Below the pieces are notes generated by a model that worked only from the letters and a program-made list of their open reading frames with translations, was not told the origin of the DNA and ran no database searches. A program made the position numbers and the translations under genes. A stretch of DNA of 64,000 bases, from contig NZ_JZEF01000003.1 of assembly GCF_001013475.1 (NCBI RefSeq), positions 650,956-714,955 on the forward strand. Reading direction: 5' to 3'. Source of the DNA: Xanthomonas arboricola pv. juglandis (GTDB taxonomy: Bacteria; Pseudomonadota; Gammaproteobacteria; Xanthomonadales; Xanthomonadaceae). This document shows, piece after piece, positions 10,627-19,953 of the stretch. Positions within the stretch are counted from its first letter, which is position 1. The number at the start of each line of letters is the position of its first letter.

Positions 10627-11196
10627 TTACTTCGCCTTGAACACGACCTTGGTGCTGATCGCGGTTTCGTTGGGAATGGTCTTGGTGTCGGCCCAGTCGC
10701 CGCCGCCGACGCCGAAGTCCAGGCGCTTGACCAGCGCCTTGCCGGCCAGCACCGGCTGCGCGCCGGGTGTCCAGGTGAAGGTCAGCGTGACCGGCTTGCT
10801 GACACCGCGCAGTTCCAGCGTGCCGTCGGCCGCGTACTGGTTGCCGCCGAGTGCGCGGAACTTGTCGGCGCGGTAGCGCGCGGTGGCGAACTTGGCGACG
10901 TTGAAGAAGTCCGGCCCCTGCAGGGTCGAATCGCGGTCGTTGTTGCCGCTGATGGCACTGGCCAGCGGGATGCGTACATCGAGCTTGGCGCCGGCAAGAT
11001 TGGCCGGGTCGAAACTCAGCGTGGTGTCGAAACCGGGGAACTTGCCGGTAAACACTTCGCCGTCGTACTTGCTGGCAAACACCAGCGACGAGCCGGGCGC
11101 CTGCACGTAGTCGGCAGCGAGGACCGGGGCGGCAGCAAACGTGGCCACCAGGGAGGCGGCGACCAGCAGGGGAGAGGCGAACAACCTGGACGACAT
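10627..11196 (-). CDS. YceI family periplasmic protein
   Basis: A 189-residue protein with a Sec signal peptide (cleavage after APVLAA, near residue 28) followed by a YceI-type lipocalin-like barrel. Visible features are GEVFTGKFPGFDTTLSFDP, STLQGPDFFNVAKFATA and LRGVSKPVTLTFTW, which are typical of YceI proteins that bind isoprenoid or other lipophilic ligands. It is the third gene of a leftward operon with cytochrome b561 and a second YceI, and is followed directly by a strong terminator. The E. coli yceJ-yceI pair has the same composition, suggesting a cytochrome b561/isoprenoid-carrier partnership; the function is unproven. Confidence 0.92.
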   Translation of the reverse strand: MSSRLFASPLLVAASLVATFAAAPVLAADYVQAPGSSLVFASKYDGEVFTGKFPGFDTTLSFDPANLAGAKLDVRIPLASAISGNNDRDSTLQGPDFFNVAKFATARYRADKFRALGGNQYAADGTLELRGVSKPVTLTFTWTPGAQPVLAGKALVKRLDFGVGGGDWADTKTIPNETAISTKVVFKAK

Positions 11197-11207
11197 GGGG
11201 GAATCCT

Positions 11208-11771
11208 TTAGGGTTTGGAAGAGAGCCAGCCGCGCGGCAACATCCGCACCAAGGTGGCGTCACGCTGGAACAGGTGGTGGTAGAGCGCAGCGCCGGCATG
11301 CGCCAGCACCACGGCAATCAACAACCAGAAGCCCCATTCGTGGATGAAGTGCGCAACCGCACGCAATTGTTCGTCCGGCGGGCTGAGCTTGGGCACGGCA
11401 AACAGGCCAAACCAGCGGAACGGGCGCAGGCCGCTGGTGGAGTCGTACAACCAGCCCGACAGCGGCATCGCAAAGATCATCGCGTACAGCAGCCAGTGGG
11501 TCAGCCCGGCGATGCGTTCCTGCCAGCGTGGGGTGCCGGCCACCGGCGGCGGCGCGCCCGCATAGAGGCGCCAGCCCAGCCGGACGATCACCAGTGCCAA
11601 CACGGTCAGGCCCACCGATTTGTGCGCTGTGTAGACCCAGAAGTATTTCGGCGTCTTGGGCAATTCGCCCATGGTCAGGCCGACGATGCCCAGCACCAGG
11701 ATCAGCAGTGCGATCAGCCAGTGCAGGGCCTGGCTGACACCGCCCCAGCGTTCGACGTTCTTCAGGGTCAT
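11208..11771 (-). CDS. Cytochrome b561 (YceJ-like)
   Basis: A 187-residue inner-membrane dihaem cytochrome with four hydrophobic helices. Conserved haem-ligand histidines can be seen in SQALHWLIALL (helix 1), YTAHKSVG (helix 2), and in helix 4 (AVVLAHAGAALYHHLF). Such proteins move electrons between the quinone pool and periplasmic acceptors, including superoxide scavenging in E. coli CybB. It sits between two YceI genes with gaps of only 2 and 11 bases, so all three are surely co-transcribed and may form one redox unit. Confidence 0.92.
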   Translation of the reverse strand: MTLKNVERWGGVSQALHWLIALLILVLGIVGLTMGELPKTPKYFWVYTAHKSVGLTVLALVIVRLGWRLYAGAPPPVAGTPRWQERIAGLTHWLLYAMIFAMPLSGWLYDSTSGLRPFRWFGLFAVPKLSPPDEQLRAVAHFIHEWGFWLLIAVVLAHAGAALYHHLFQRDATLVRMLPRGWLSSKP

Positions 11772-11773
11772 GC

Positions 11774-12436
11774 TCAGGATTCCGGGCTGGGCGCAGCGTC
11801 AGGGGCGGTGGGTGCGTTTTGGGGTTGCGGTTGCGGCGCGTCGTCGTCGGCGCGGCCTTCGCGCACGGCTTCGGCTTCGATGCGCAGCTCCACCGTATCG
11901 CCGATCATCGATTTCCACGCGTCGATGCCGAACTCCGCACGGCTCAGCGTAGCGGTGGCGGAAAACCCGGCGGTACGGCGAAACGGCGGCAATGGATGGC
12001 GTTTGAGCGCATTGAGGGTGACGTCCAGGGTGACCGGGCGGGTGACCCCGTGCAGGGTCAGGTTGCCGGTGACCTTGGCGTGGTTTTCGCCGCTGGCTTC
12101 CACCTGTGTGGAGACGAAATGCGCGTCGGGAAAGCGCTCGGCGTCGAGTAGGTTGCGTGCCAGGGTGGCCTCGTTCCACTTGGCATCGCCCAGGTCGGCG
12201 CGGCGCAGCGGCACGGTCACGTCCAGCCGTGCCGAGGCCCAGTCGTCCGGGTCGAACACCAGCGTGCCGCTAGTTCCGGAAACGGTGCCCAACGCCTTGG
12301 AAAAGCCGGCATGTTCGACCGCAAACAGCACCCGCGTATGCACCGGATCCAGCGCGTAACGCACCGGCGCGGCGGTCGCGGCAAGGCTGGTCACGACCAG
12401 GGCGGGAAGCAGCAACAGGCGGGCGAGGGTTGTCAT
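11774..12436 (-). CDS. YceI family protein, first gene of the operon
   Basis: A 220-residue YceI paralogue of the gene at 10627-11196. It has a signal peptide (cleavage near TAAAPVRY), then YALDPVHTRVLFAVEHAGFSKALG, LGDAKWNEATLARNLLDAERFPDAHF and LHGVTRPVTLDV, the family pattern. It carries an extra acidic/proline-rich C-terminal tail of about 25 residues absent from its paralogue. Two different YceI proteins around one b561 suggest distinct ligands or a heteromer. It is divergent from the sensor-kinase gene, with a ~96-base shared promoter region. Confidence 0.9.
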   Translation of the reverse strand: MTTLARLLLLPALVVTSLAATAAPVRYALDPVHTRVLFAVEHAGFSKALGTVSGTSGTLVFDPDDWASARLDVTVPLRRADLGDAKWNEATLARNLLDAERFPDAHFVSTQVEASGENHAKVTGNLTLHGVTRPVTLDVTLNALKRHPLPPFRRTAGFSATATLSRAEFGIDAWKSMIGDTVELRIEAEAVREGRADDDAPQPQPQNAPTAPDAAPSPES

Positions 12437-12532
12437 GGGCGGATTCTAGACATATCCCGCTGCACCGCGCTTGGCTTGCGCTCGCAACGATCCGTTGCGA
12501 GCATGCGGGCTGGACGTGGAAAGGATGCCCAC

Positions 12533-15500
12533 ATGCGTGCGCTTGCTGTTTTGCTGGTCTTGCTGCTGGGCGCGCTGCCCTGTGCGGCGAAGATTCCGGA
12601 GATTCCGCGTTTCCGGATCGTGGGTCCCAGCGACGGACTCCCATCGACCATGGTGGTTGCGATCCACCAGGATCGCGCCGGCTATCTGTGGCTTGGCACC
12701 CTGGATGGTTTGGTGCGGTACGACGGCGCAGGATTCAGGACCTGGCGGCATGATCCTTCCGACCCGGCATCGTTGCCCTGCAACGCGATCCAGGCGTTGC
12801 ACATCGACGCGCTTGACAGGATATGGATCGGCTGCGGCAAGACGCTGAGCGTCATGGATGCCGGACGAGGCCATTTTCGGCACTACCGCGCGGTTGACTA
12901 TCCGTTGATGAAGGACGGCGAGATCTACAGCATCACTGCGTTCGACGGCGATATCTGGGCCGGAACCACGACCGGCGCGCTGATTCGCATCGATACTTCC
13001 GGCGTGATGTCGTCGGTGGATCTGGGTACGGTCGATGGCGACCTTGACCAGGCAATGGTCATGAATCTCACGGCGGACAACCGGCAGCGGATGTGGATCG
13101 GAACCACCAGTGGCCTGGCGTATTACGACGGAAAACGTCTGCATCGCGTCTATGTCCCGGACGAGCCGAACCGGCAGTCTGCCATCTTCGGTCTGCAATG
13201 GGCGGGGGACCGTCTGTGGCTGGGCAGCGAATCGGGGTTACACGTCATGGGATCCGACGATGGATGGCAGCCGCTTCCCTGGGGGACGATGTTCGGCACT
13301 GGCAACGAATTCTGGGGTGCAGTGGCTGCCCCGGACGGCGAATTCTGGTTGGGAAGCGGACGCGGTCTGTGGCGGACCCGCGGCGAGCGTCCACCGGTCC
13401 CTGCCTTCAGCGGAGAGGGGGCTTTGTCACGCCGTAATGTCATTGGCCTGCTTGGAGCCGCTGATGGCGGGCTATGGGTTCCGATGCATGGCACCGGCCT
13501 TGGGTATTTGCCGGCAGACTGGAAGCGCACTGCCGTGCTCAGACCCGCGGTGCCGACGGGTGATGCCATCTATTGCAACCTGGCCCCTGCCACACGTTCT
13601 GGTGGCTTGTGGCAAGTCGATGCGGAAGGTCGCTTGTTGCGCGTCGATCCAAGCACTGGCGACACGTTTCAGACAGGGTTGCAGTCGTCGCAACTCAAGG
13701 ACATGGAGTTGGTGTCGGCGCTGGAGGATCGCCTGCAACGTGTCTGGCTAGGCAATTTGAGCTTTGGCCTTTCCCGCATGGACCTGCGTACCGGTGAATT
13801 CATCCACTGGCCGTCCGATGGCCCCGAACCGGCGTCGGCGCTATCGGCGCCTGACTGGATCATCGAGCATGGCGATACGGTGTGGATGGCCTTCATCGAC
13901 ATGCTGCAGCAGCGCGATCTGCGTAGCGGTCGTGTCTTGCAGCGCATCACGCAGCAGGACTTGCACGGCTTGCGCGATATCGCCGTACAGCAGCTGGAAC
14001 AGGGCCCGGACGGGCGTGTCTGGGTTGCAGGCGAAGGCGGCATGTTTGCCTGGGACGAAGCGTCACACCAGTTCGTACCGGTCCCCGGGTTGGAAGGGAC
14101 GCAGATCCAGGCGTTTGCCAGCCAATCGCCGGAGATGGTGTGGGTGTATCGGGCCGTCGGTGCAGAACAATGGAAAAAAACCGCAACACGTTGGGTACGC
14201 GTGCGTCAGGTGGGCCAGGCCGACGGCCTGACCGGGTTCGACGCGTCCGCAATGCGGATCGACCCGCGTGGCAGGGTCTGGATTTCCAGCTTGCGCGGGC
14301 TATGGCGGATCGACCCTTCGGTGACGCCGGCACGCCTACGCAATATCGGTACACGCGATGGATTGACCAGCCAGGAGTTCATTCAGCACTGTCTGCTGAT
14401 GGCGGGCGATACCCTGATCGGGGCGACCAGCGATGGCTCTACCGTGCTGCTGGATACCGCAATGCCCGATATCGCACCGTTTGTTCCGGCACTGCAGCTG
14501 GAACATGTCAGTGTGCTACGCAATGGTGCACGCATCGCGTTGCCAATGGATCGCCCGTTTCAGCTTGGCCCTGGAGATCGGCAACTGCAGATCGTCAGCC
14601 GTCTGCTGTCGTACAGCGACCCGCTGTCCAATCGTTATCGCAGTTTCTTGAAAGGCTTCGACACCGAATGGCAGACCTCGGGCAACGCGGGAATCCGAGA
14701 ATTCGCCAGCTTGCCTGCTGGTAGCTACGAACTCACGCTGCAGGGGGTGGATCCGCTGGGCAATCGCTCACAGGTGCGCTCGCTGCGGTTCTCGGTCAAT
14801 CCACCGTGGTGGCGCAGTGACACAGGCATCGCGCTCATTTGCCTGCTTGTGCTGCTGCTGGGCGCATTGCTCGCCGCCGCTTACCGCCGCCGTGTGCGCA
14901 TGCGCGCGCAATGGCAGCTGGCCCAGCACAAACGCGAGCTGGCCGAGCAGGCATCGTTGGCCAAGACGCGCTTTCTTGCGACCCTGGGGCACGAAGTGCG
15001 GACGCCGATGACCGGTGTGCTGGGCATGAGCGAGTTGCTGCTGCAGACGCCGCTGGATGGCCGTCAGCAGGGCTATGCCAGCGCGATCCAGCTGGCCGGC
15101 AAGCATCTGCTGCGGCTGGTCAACGATGCATTGGATCTGGCACGGATCGAGGCCGGCAAGCTGCCGTTGGATTACCGCGACTTCGATCTGCGTCAGCTGA
15201 TCGGCCAGGTGGCCGAGCTGGTGCGCCCGAGCGCCGAGCAGAAGCAACTGGTCTTCGCCTGCGAACTGGACGACGCGCTGCCGCCGGCCTTGCATGGCGA
15301 TGCCAGTCGGGTGCAACAGATCCTGCTCAACCTGTTGTTCAATGCGGTCAAGTTCACCGAGCGTGGCAGCGTCAGCCTGCGTGTGGCGGTGGTGCCGCAA
15401 AGCCACAAGCAAGGCATCCGGATCGAAGTGTGCGACACCGGCCCGGGCATGAGTGCAGAACAGCGCGGGCGCCTGTTCCAGCGCTTCGAGCAGGCCGAAG

Positions 15501-16099
15501 GCGCCGTGACGCTGGCCCGGCATGGCGGCAGCGGCCTGGGCCTGGCGATCTGCCGCGAACTGGCAGCGGCGATGGGCGGTGCGGTAACGGTCAGCAGCGA
15601 ACTGGGGCAGGGAGCGTGTTTTGTCGTCGAGCTGCCGCTGCGCTGGGTGAGTGCGCTCCCCGCGGTGCCTGCGCCTGCACGGGCAAGCTCGCCGCAGGCA
15701 CAGGCGCCATTGCAGTTGCTGCTGGTCGAGGACGACCCGACCGTGGCGCAGGTGATCATTGGCCTGCTGCAGACGCGTGGTCATCGGGTCACCCATGTCC
15801 TGCACGGTCTGGCGGCGTTGGCCGAGGTGAGTACGCGCAGCTTCGATGCGGGGCTGTGCGATCTGGACCTGCCGGGCATCGACGGTGCGGCGCTGGTCGC
15901 GCAGTTGCGTGCGCGCGGCGTGCGCTTTCCGATCGTTGCGGTCACCGCACGTGCCGATGCCGACGCAGAACCGCAGGCGATGGCCGCCGGCTGCAATGGC
16001 TTCCTGCGCAAGCCGGTCACCGGCGAGTTGCTGGCACAGGCACTGGCAGGTGTGCTGGCCGACGCCGCCGATGCGCATGACGTCCCGGCCGTCGACTGA
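12533..16099 (+). CDS. Giant one-chain hybrid sensor kinase (propeller-YYY-HisKA-HATPase-receiver), copy 1
   Basis: A 1188-residue membrane sensor. The signal peptide is residues 1-20 (start chosen at ATG 12533 because the signal sequence begins there; an in-frame upstream ATG lacks one). A large periplasmic section has repeated WxGT/S propeller motifs (reg_prop repeats such as GYLWLGTLDGLVRYDG) and a YYY-type domain before a transmembrane helix at about 763-785. The cytoplasmic part has HisKA with the phospho-His H820 in LGHEVRTPM, HATPase N-box NLLFNAVKF and G-box CDTGPGM, then a receiver with phospho-Asp D1110 and the RKPVTGE lysine. No DNA-binding domain is present. The ligand is unknown; this architecture often senses polysaccharides. 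Confidence 0.93.
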   Translation: MRALAVLLVLLLGALPCAAKIPEIPRFRIVGPSDGLPSTMVVAIHQDRAGYLWLGTLDGLVRYDGAGFRTWRHDPSDPASLPCNAIQALHIDALDRIWIGCGKTLSVMDAGRGHFRHYRAVDYPLMKDGEIYSITAFDGDIWAGTTTGALIRIDTSGVMSSVDLGTVDGDLDQAMVMNLTADNRQRMWIGTTSGLAYYDGKRLHRVYVPDEPNRQSAIFGLQWAGDRLWLGSESGLHVMGSDDGWQPLPWGTMFGTGNEFWGAVAAPDGEFWLGSGRGLWRTRGERPPVPAFSGEGALSRRNVIGLLGAADGGLWVPMHGTGLGYLPADWKRTAVLRPAVPTGDAIYCNLAPATRSGGLWQVDAEGRLLRVDPSTGDTFQTGLQSSQLKDMELVSALEDRLQRVWLGNLSFGLSRMDLRTGEFIHWPSDGPEPASALSAPDWIIEHGDTVWMAFIDMLQQRDLRSGRVLQRITQQDLHGLRDIAVQQLEQGPDGRVWVAGEGGMFAWDEASHQFVPVPGLEGTQIQAFASQSPEMVWVYRAVGAEQWKKTATRWVRVRQVGQADGLTGFDASAMRIDPRGRVWISSLRGLWRIDPSVTPARLRNIGTRDGLTSQEFIQHCLLMAGDTLIGATSDGSTVLLDTAMPDIAPFVPALQLEHVSVLRNGARIALPMDRPFQLGPGDRQLQIVSRLLSYSDPLSNRYRSFLKGFDTEWQTSGNAGIREFASLPAGSYELTLQGVDPLGNRSQVRSLRFSVNPPWWRSDTGIALICLLVLLLGALLAAAYRRRVRMRAQWQLAQHKRELAEQASLAKTRFLATLGHEVRTPMTGVLGMSELLLQTPLDGRQQGYASAIQLAGKHLLRLVNDALDLARIEAGKLPLDYRDFDLRQLIGQVAELVRPSAEQKQLVFACELDDALPPALHGDASRVQQILLNLLFNAVKFTERGSVSLRVAVVPQSHKQGIRIEVCDTGPGMSAEQRGRLFQRFEQAEGAVTLARHGGSGLGLAICRELAAAMGGAVTVSSELGQGACFVVELPLRWVSALPAVPAPARASSPQAQAPLQLLLVEDDPTVAQVIIGLLQTRGHRVTHVLHGLAALAEVSTRSFDAGLCDLDLPGIDGAALVAQLRARGVRFPIVAVTARADADAEPQAMAAGCNGFLRKPVTGELLAQALAGVLADAADAHDVPAVD

Positions 16100-16209
16100 G
16101 CTGTCATCGCGTGCCCCGTCGTACGGTTGCCGCCTGGCGCGGATGCAACAGCGGTGAACCAGATCGAGACCCCGTGCATGCGTCGGTTCGGGCCGAGAAG
16201 TGGAAACGG

Positions 16210-19200
16210 ATGAGCCACGCGGCAGGCTCGCTCGGGCTTGCTCGCACCGCGTGCGGCCCGCACTATGCGGCGACTTGTCGTGAAGCCTGTCCAGTGCGCC
16301 TTTTTTTGTGTTTTTCCTATTGGTTGATCGCGGCAGTGTCGCTGGGGCTGTGCGCCACGGTGCCACCTGCACGGGCGGCCACGCACGCGCTGCTCACGCC
16401 GGTGCCCAGCCAGGTCACGGTCGCCGACGGGCTGCCCTCGGACACCGTCAGTGAGCTTGCCGAAGACCAGCAGGGCTATCTCTGGATCGCCAGCGACGAC
16501 GGCCTGGCCAGATTCGATGGCCGCAATTACCGCATCTGGCGGATGGAAGAAGGGCTGACCAGCAACGCGATCTGGACCATCTGCGTCGATCGTGACAATC
16601 GGGTGTGGATGGGGTTCGAGAACGGCGGGGCCGGGTTTCTGGAGGCCAAGACGCGCACGTTCAGGCGGCTGGAGAACCTGCAGTTTCCGGAGCTGCGCGA
16701 AATCACGGTGTGGGCGCTGGCAAACACCCCGAACGGCGATGTCTGGCTTGGTACTGCTGCCCACGGGCTATATCGGCGACGTCCCGACGGCAGCATGCAG
16801 CGATTTTCCAACGTGCCCAGCGACCCGACCAGCCTGCCGTCCGACAGCGTGATCGGGTTCGAGGTCGCGCCCGACGGAACATTGTGGATCGGAACCCATG
16901 GCGGGCTCGCGCGCTGGGACGGTACGCATTTTCAACGGGTGCGGTTGCCTGGAACCACGCAGGCGGTCAATCGCCTGCAAATGGAACACAGCGGCAACAC
17001 CTTGTGGGTGTCGGACGTGGTCGGCGATGCGTTCCGTGTGGGCGCCGATGGCCAGGCGCGGCCCCAGCCATGGCAGAAAGCCGTGAGCAAGCGGCGGGTC
17101 ATGGGGGTGTTGCTGCACGATCGCAGCGGGCGCTATTGGCTGGACACCGACAGCGGCCTGGGCCTGTCCACCGCAGGAACCGAGATCAGCAGCGTCCCGG
17201 TCTACAGCCTGTCAGCGCACGGCCTTGTCAGGCGCAACTGGATTGCAGCCTACGAAGATCGGGAGGGCGGGCTGTGGTTTGCGGCGCTCGAAGGTGGCCT
17301 GTGGCACCTGCCTCCCCATTGGGACACCTTTGCGGTACTGGCCCACCACGGCGATGACTCACAGTCGCTGGCCAATCCGTCCGTGCTGGCGACGGCGTCT
17401 TCGGCTGCGGGCGGTGTCTGGCTGGCTGGTTCGCGGCATGTGCTGGAGTATCTCGATGCGGCAACCGGCCAACTGCAGAAGCATGTGGCTCAGATCGATG
17501 CCCGTCCGCCCGACTCCATGCTTGAAAGCCGGCGCGGGTTGGTCTGGATCGGCGTCGAAGGAAAATTGGTCCGGTATGACCCGCAGACCCGGCAAGTCAA
17601 ACGCTGGCAGTTGCGTGAGGATGTCGAACCCGATCCGGACGGTGCTGCGGACCGACCGGGCTGGATGGCAGAGGACGCGCAGGGCCGACTGTGGGTGACG
17701 GTGCTGGAATATGGCCTGCAAATCCGCAACCAGGAGGGGCAGCTGCTGCGGACCATCGTCAATGGCAGTCATGGACTGGAGGTGTTGACCATCCTGGACA
17801 TACGCCTTGGCCCGGATGGTCAGATATGGCTGAGCAATAACGCCGGTCTACGGCGCTGGGACCCCGCTGCCGACCGGTTTGTCCCCGTCGAGGGCACGCC
17901 GTCCCTGCCGACATATCTGTTCCGGCTGGGAGAGGGGGGCGTGGTCTGGACCGGGTTGGCTGGCGAGATCCGGCGGTATCTGTGGGATGGAAAGCGGCTC
18001 AAGCACCTGGACACGGTCGGAAAGGAGCAGGAGTTTCCGATGGTGGCGCCCAACGGCCTGGTGGTCGATGCCAGGGGCGTGGCCTGGGTGTCCAGTCAAC
18101 GCGGCCTGATCCGGATCGACCCCGGCAGCAGGCTGGTGCGTGTGTACGGGGTGCACGATGGGCTCCCCAACCAGCAGTTGCTGATCAACACCCTGGTGCA
18201 GGCTGGTAGCGGGCGGATTGTTGCTGCATCGCCCGACGGCGTGGTGGTGTTCGACCCGGCCACGATGCGTCCCAGCACGCGCAGGCCGCCGTTGATCATC
18301 GAACGCGTGGGCTTGCGGCGCGGGGAGCGTGGTCTGGATATCACCGGACAGGAGCCGCTGACGATGCAGGACGGCGACCGCGATCTGCATATCGTCGCGC
18401 GCCTGCTCAGCCTGGCCGATTCCGAATCCAACAGTTACCGCTTTCGTTTGAGTGGCTACGATCCGGACTGGATCGATGTCGGTCCCAGCGGCGAGCGGCA
18501 GTTTTCGCGGCTGCCAGCAGGGCATTACACGCTGGAAGTGCAGGGGCGCACCGCCGATGGGATCTGGTCGGCCAGCCAGACGCTACGTTTTCAGGTGCTG
18601 CCGCCGTGGTGGCTGGCGCCGTGGGGACTGGTGTTTCTGGGCCTGCTCGCGCTCTGCATCATCGCCGCGGCGGTGTTGTTGTATCGCCGCCGCCTGCGGC
18701 GTTTGAACGCCTGGCAACTGGCAGTGCACAAGCAGGAGCTGGCCGAGCAGGCGTCGTTGGCCAAAACGCGCTTTCTGGCCACGCTCGGCCACGAGGTGCG
18801 TACCCCGATGACCGGCGTGCTGGGCATGAGCGAACTGTTGCTCAAGACTTCGCTGGACAACAAGCAGCGCAGCTATACCGAATCGATCCGTCGTGCCGGC
18901 GCGCACCTGCTGCGCCTGGTCAACGATGCACTGGACCTGGCGCGGATCGAATCCGGCCGCCTGGAACTGGATCTGGAGCCGTTCTCGGTGCGCCAGCTGG
19001 TGGCCGAGGTGGAAGGCCTGATGGCGCCACTGGCACAGGAGCGCGGCCTGCGTTTCAGCCTGGAAATCGGGCTGCTTGGCGACATCACCGCCAGCGGCGA
19101 TGTCACCCGCATCCGCCAGATTCTGCTCAACCTGCTCAGCAATGCGATCAAGTTCACCGAGCGCGGCGTGGTCGGGCTCAAGCTGACCACGCTCGGGTCG

Positions 19201-19878
19201 TATCAGGGGCTGCGTTTCGAAGTGGCCGATACCGGCCCGGGCATCAACGCCGACCAGAAAGCGCGTCTGTTCCAACGCTTCGAACAGGGCGACGGCGCCA
19301 AGACCACCTCGCGCTACGGCGGCAGCGGCCTGGGTCTGGCCATCTGCCAGGAACTGGCGATGGCGATGGGCGGGCATATCGAAGTGATCAGCCGGTTGGG
19401 CGCGGGTACGCGCTTCGTGGTCGATCTGCCGCTGCGCTGGGTCGCTTCCAACGCCACGCTCGGTGGCGAGGTGGCGCGCGCCGGGGGCGCGGTCGCCCCG
19501 CAGCGCATCCTGCTGGTGGAAGACGACCCCACCATCGCCGAGGTCATCGTTGGCCTGCTGCGTTCGCAAGGTCACTCGGTGGTGCATGCGCCACACGGGC
19601 TGGCCGCGCTGACCGAAGCGGCCGACAACCCCTTCGATCTGGCCTTGCTCGATCTGGATCTGCCCGGGCTGGACGGCTTCGCCCTGGCGCGGCAGCTGCG
19701 CGTGTTCGGTTACGACATGCCGCTGGTCGCAGTGACCGCACGTTCGGACGAAGAGGCCGAACCCACCGCGCAGGAAGCCGGGTTCGACAGCTTCCTGCGC
19801 AAGCCGCTTACCGGCGACATGCTGGCCGACACCATCGCCGAGGCATTGCGGCGCGAACGCCCGCGCGATGAGATCTAG
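16210..19878 (+). CDS. Giant hybrid sensor kinase, tandem paralogue (copy 2)
   Basis: A 1222-residue paralogue of the preceding gene with the same order: export signal, beta-propeller with repeated GYLWIASDDGLARFDG-type motifs, YYY domain, a transmembrane helix near residues 804-826, HisKA (H861 in LGHEVRTPM), HATPase (NLLSNAIKF, DTGPGI) and a receiver (phospho-Asp D1148). The kinase halves are far more alike than the sensor halves. The start is uncertain: ATG 16210 puts about 30 polar residues before the hydrophobic signal, whereas GTG 16294 would begin directly at VRLFLCFSYWLIAA. It lies 110 bases after copy 1 on the same strand. No output regulator is adjacent. Confidence 0.92.
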   Translation: MSHAAGSLGLARTACGPHYAATCREACPVRLFLCFSYWLIAAVSLGLCATVPPARAATHALLTPVPSQVTVADGLPSDTVSELAEDQQGYLWIASDDGLARFDGRNYRIWRMEEGLTSNAIWTICVDRDNRVWMGFENGGAGFLEAKTRTFRRLENLQFPELREITVWALANTPNGDVWLGTAAHGLYRRRPDGSMQRFSNVPSDPTSLPSDSVIGFEVAPDGTLWIGTHGGLARWDGTHFQRVRLPGTTQAVNRLQMEHSGNTLWVSDVVGDAFRVGADGQARPQPWQKAVSKRRVMGVLLHDRSGRYWLDTDSGLGLSTAGTEISSVPVYSLSAHGLVRRNWIAAYEDREGGLWFAALEGGLWHLPPHWDTFAVLAHHGDDSQSLANPSVLATASSAAGGVWLAGSRHVLEYLDAATGQLQKHVAQIDARPPDSMLESRRGLVWIGVEGKLVRYDPQTRQVKRWQLREDVEPDPDGAADRPGWMAEDAQGRLWVTVLEYGLQIRNQEGQLLRTIVNGSHGLEVLTILDIRLGPDGQIWLSNNAGLRRWDPAADRFVPVEGTPSLPTYLFRLGEGGVVWTGLAGEIRRYLWDGKRLKHLDTVGKEQEFPMVAPNGLVVDARGVAWVSSQRGLIRIDPGSRLVRVYGVHDGLPNQQLLINTLVQAGSGRIVAASPDGVVVFDPATMRPSTRRPPLIIERVGLRRGERGLDITGQEPLTMQDGDRDLHIVARLLSLADSESNSYRFRLSGYDPDWIDVGPSGERQFSRLPAGHYTLEVQGRTADGIWSASQTLRFQVLPPWWLAPWGLVFLGLLALCIIAAAVLLYRRRLRRLNAWQLAVHKQELAEQASLAKTRFLATLGHEVRTPMTGVLGMSELLLKTSLDNKQRSYTESIRRAGAHLLRLVNDALDLARIESGRLELDLEPFSVRQLVAEVEGLMAPLAQERGLRFSLEIGLLGDITASGDVTRIRQILLNLLSNAIKFTERGVVGLKLTTLGSYQGLRFEVADTGPGINADQKARLFQRFEQGDGAKTTSRYGGSGLGLAICQELAMAMGGHIEVISRLGAGTRFVVDLPLRWVASNATLGGEVARAGGAVAPQRILLVEDDPTIAEVIVGLLRSQGHSVVHAPHGLAALTEAADNPFDLALLDLDLPGLDGFALARQLRVFGYDMPLVAVTARSDEEAEPTAQEAGFDSFLRKPLTGDMLADTIAEALRRERPRDEI

Positions 19879-19953
19879 AGCCGTGTGCCGCGGTTGAAAT
19901 CGCGCACGGCCCTGCGCTGGCGCACGGCGCTGGTCGATGGCGCAGCGGCCGTG

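Noticed and set aside
14768-16372. 534-codon minus-strand open frame
   Set aside because: Antisense shadow of the first sensor kinase's conserved kinase/receiver part; His/Gln-rich.
19880-19910. Hairpin after the second sensor kinase
   Set aside because: The stem has a G-T pair, a 13-base loop and no T-tract; too weak to list as a terminator.
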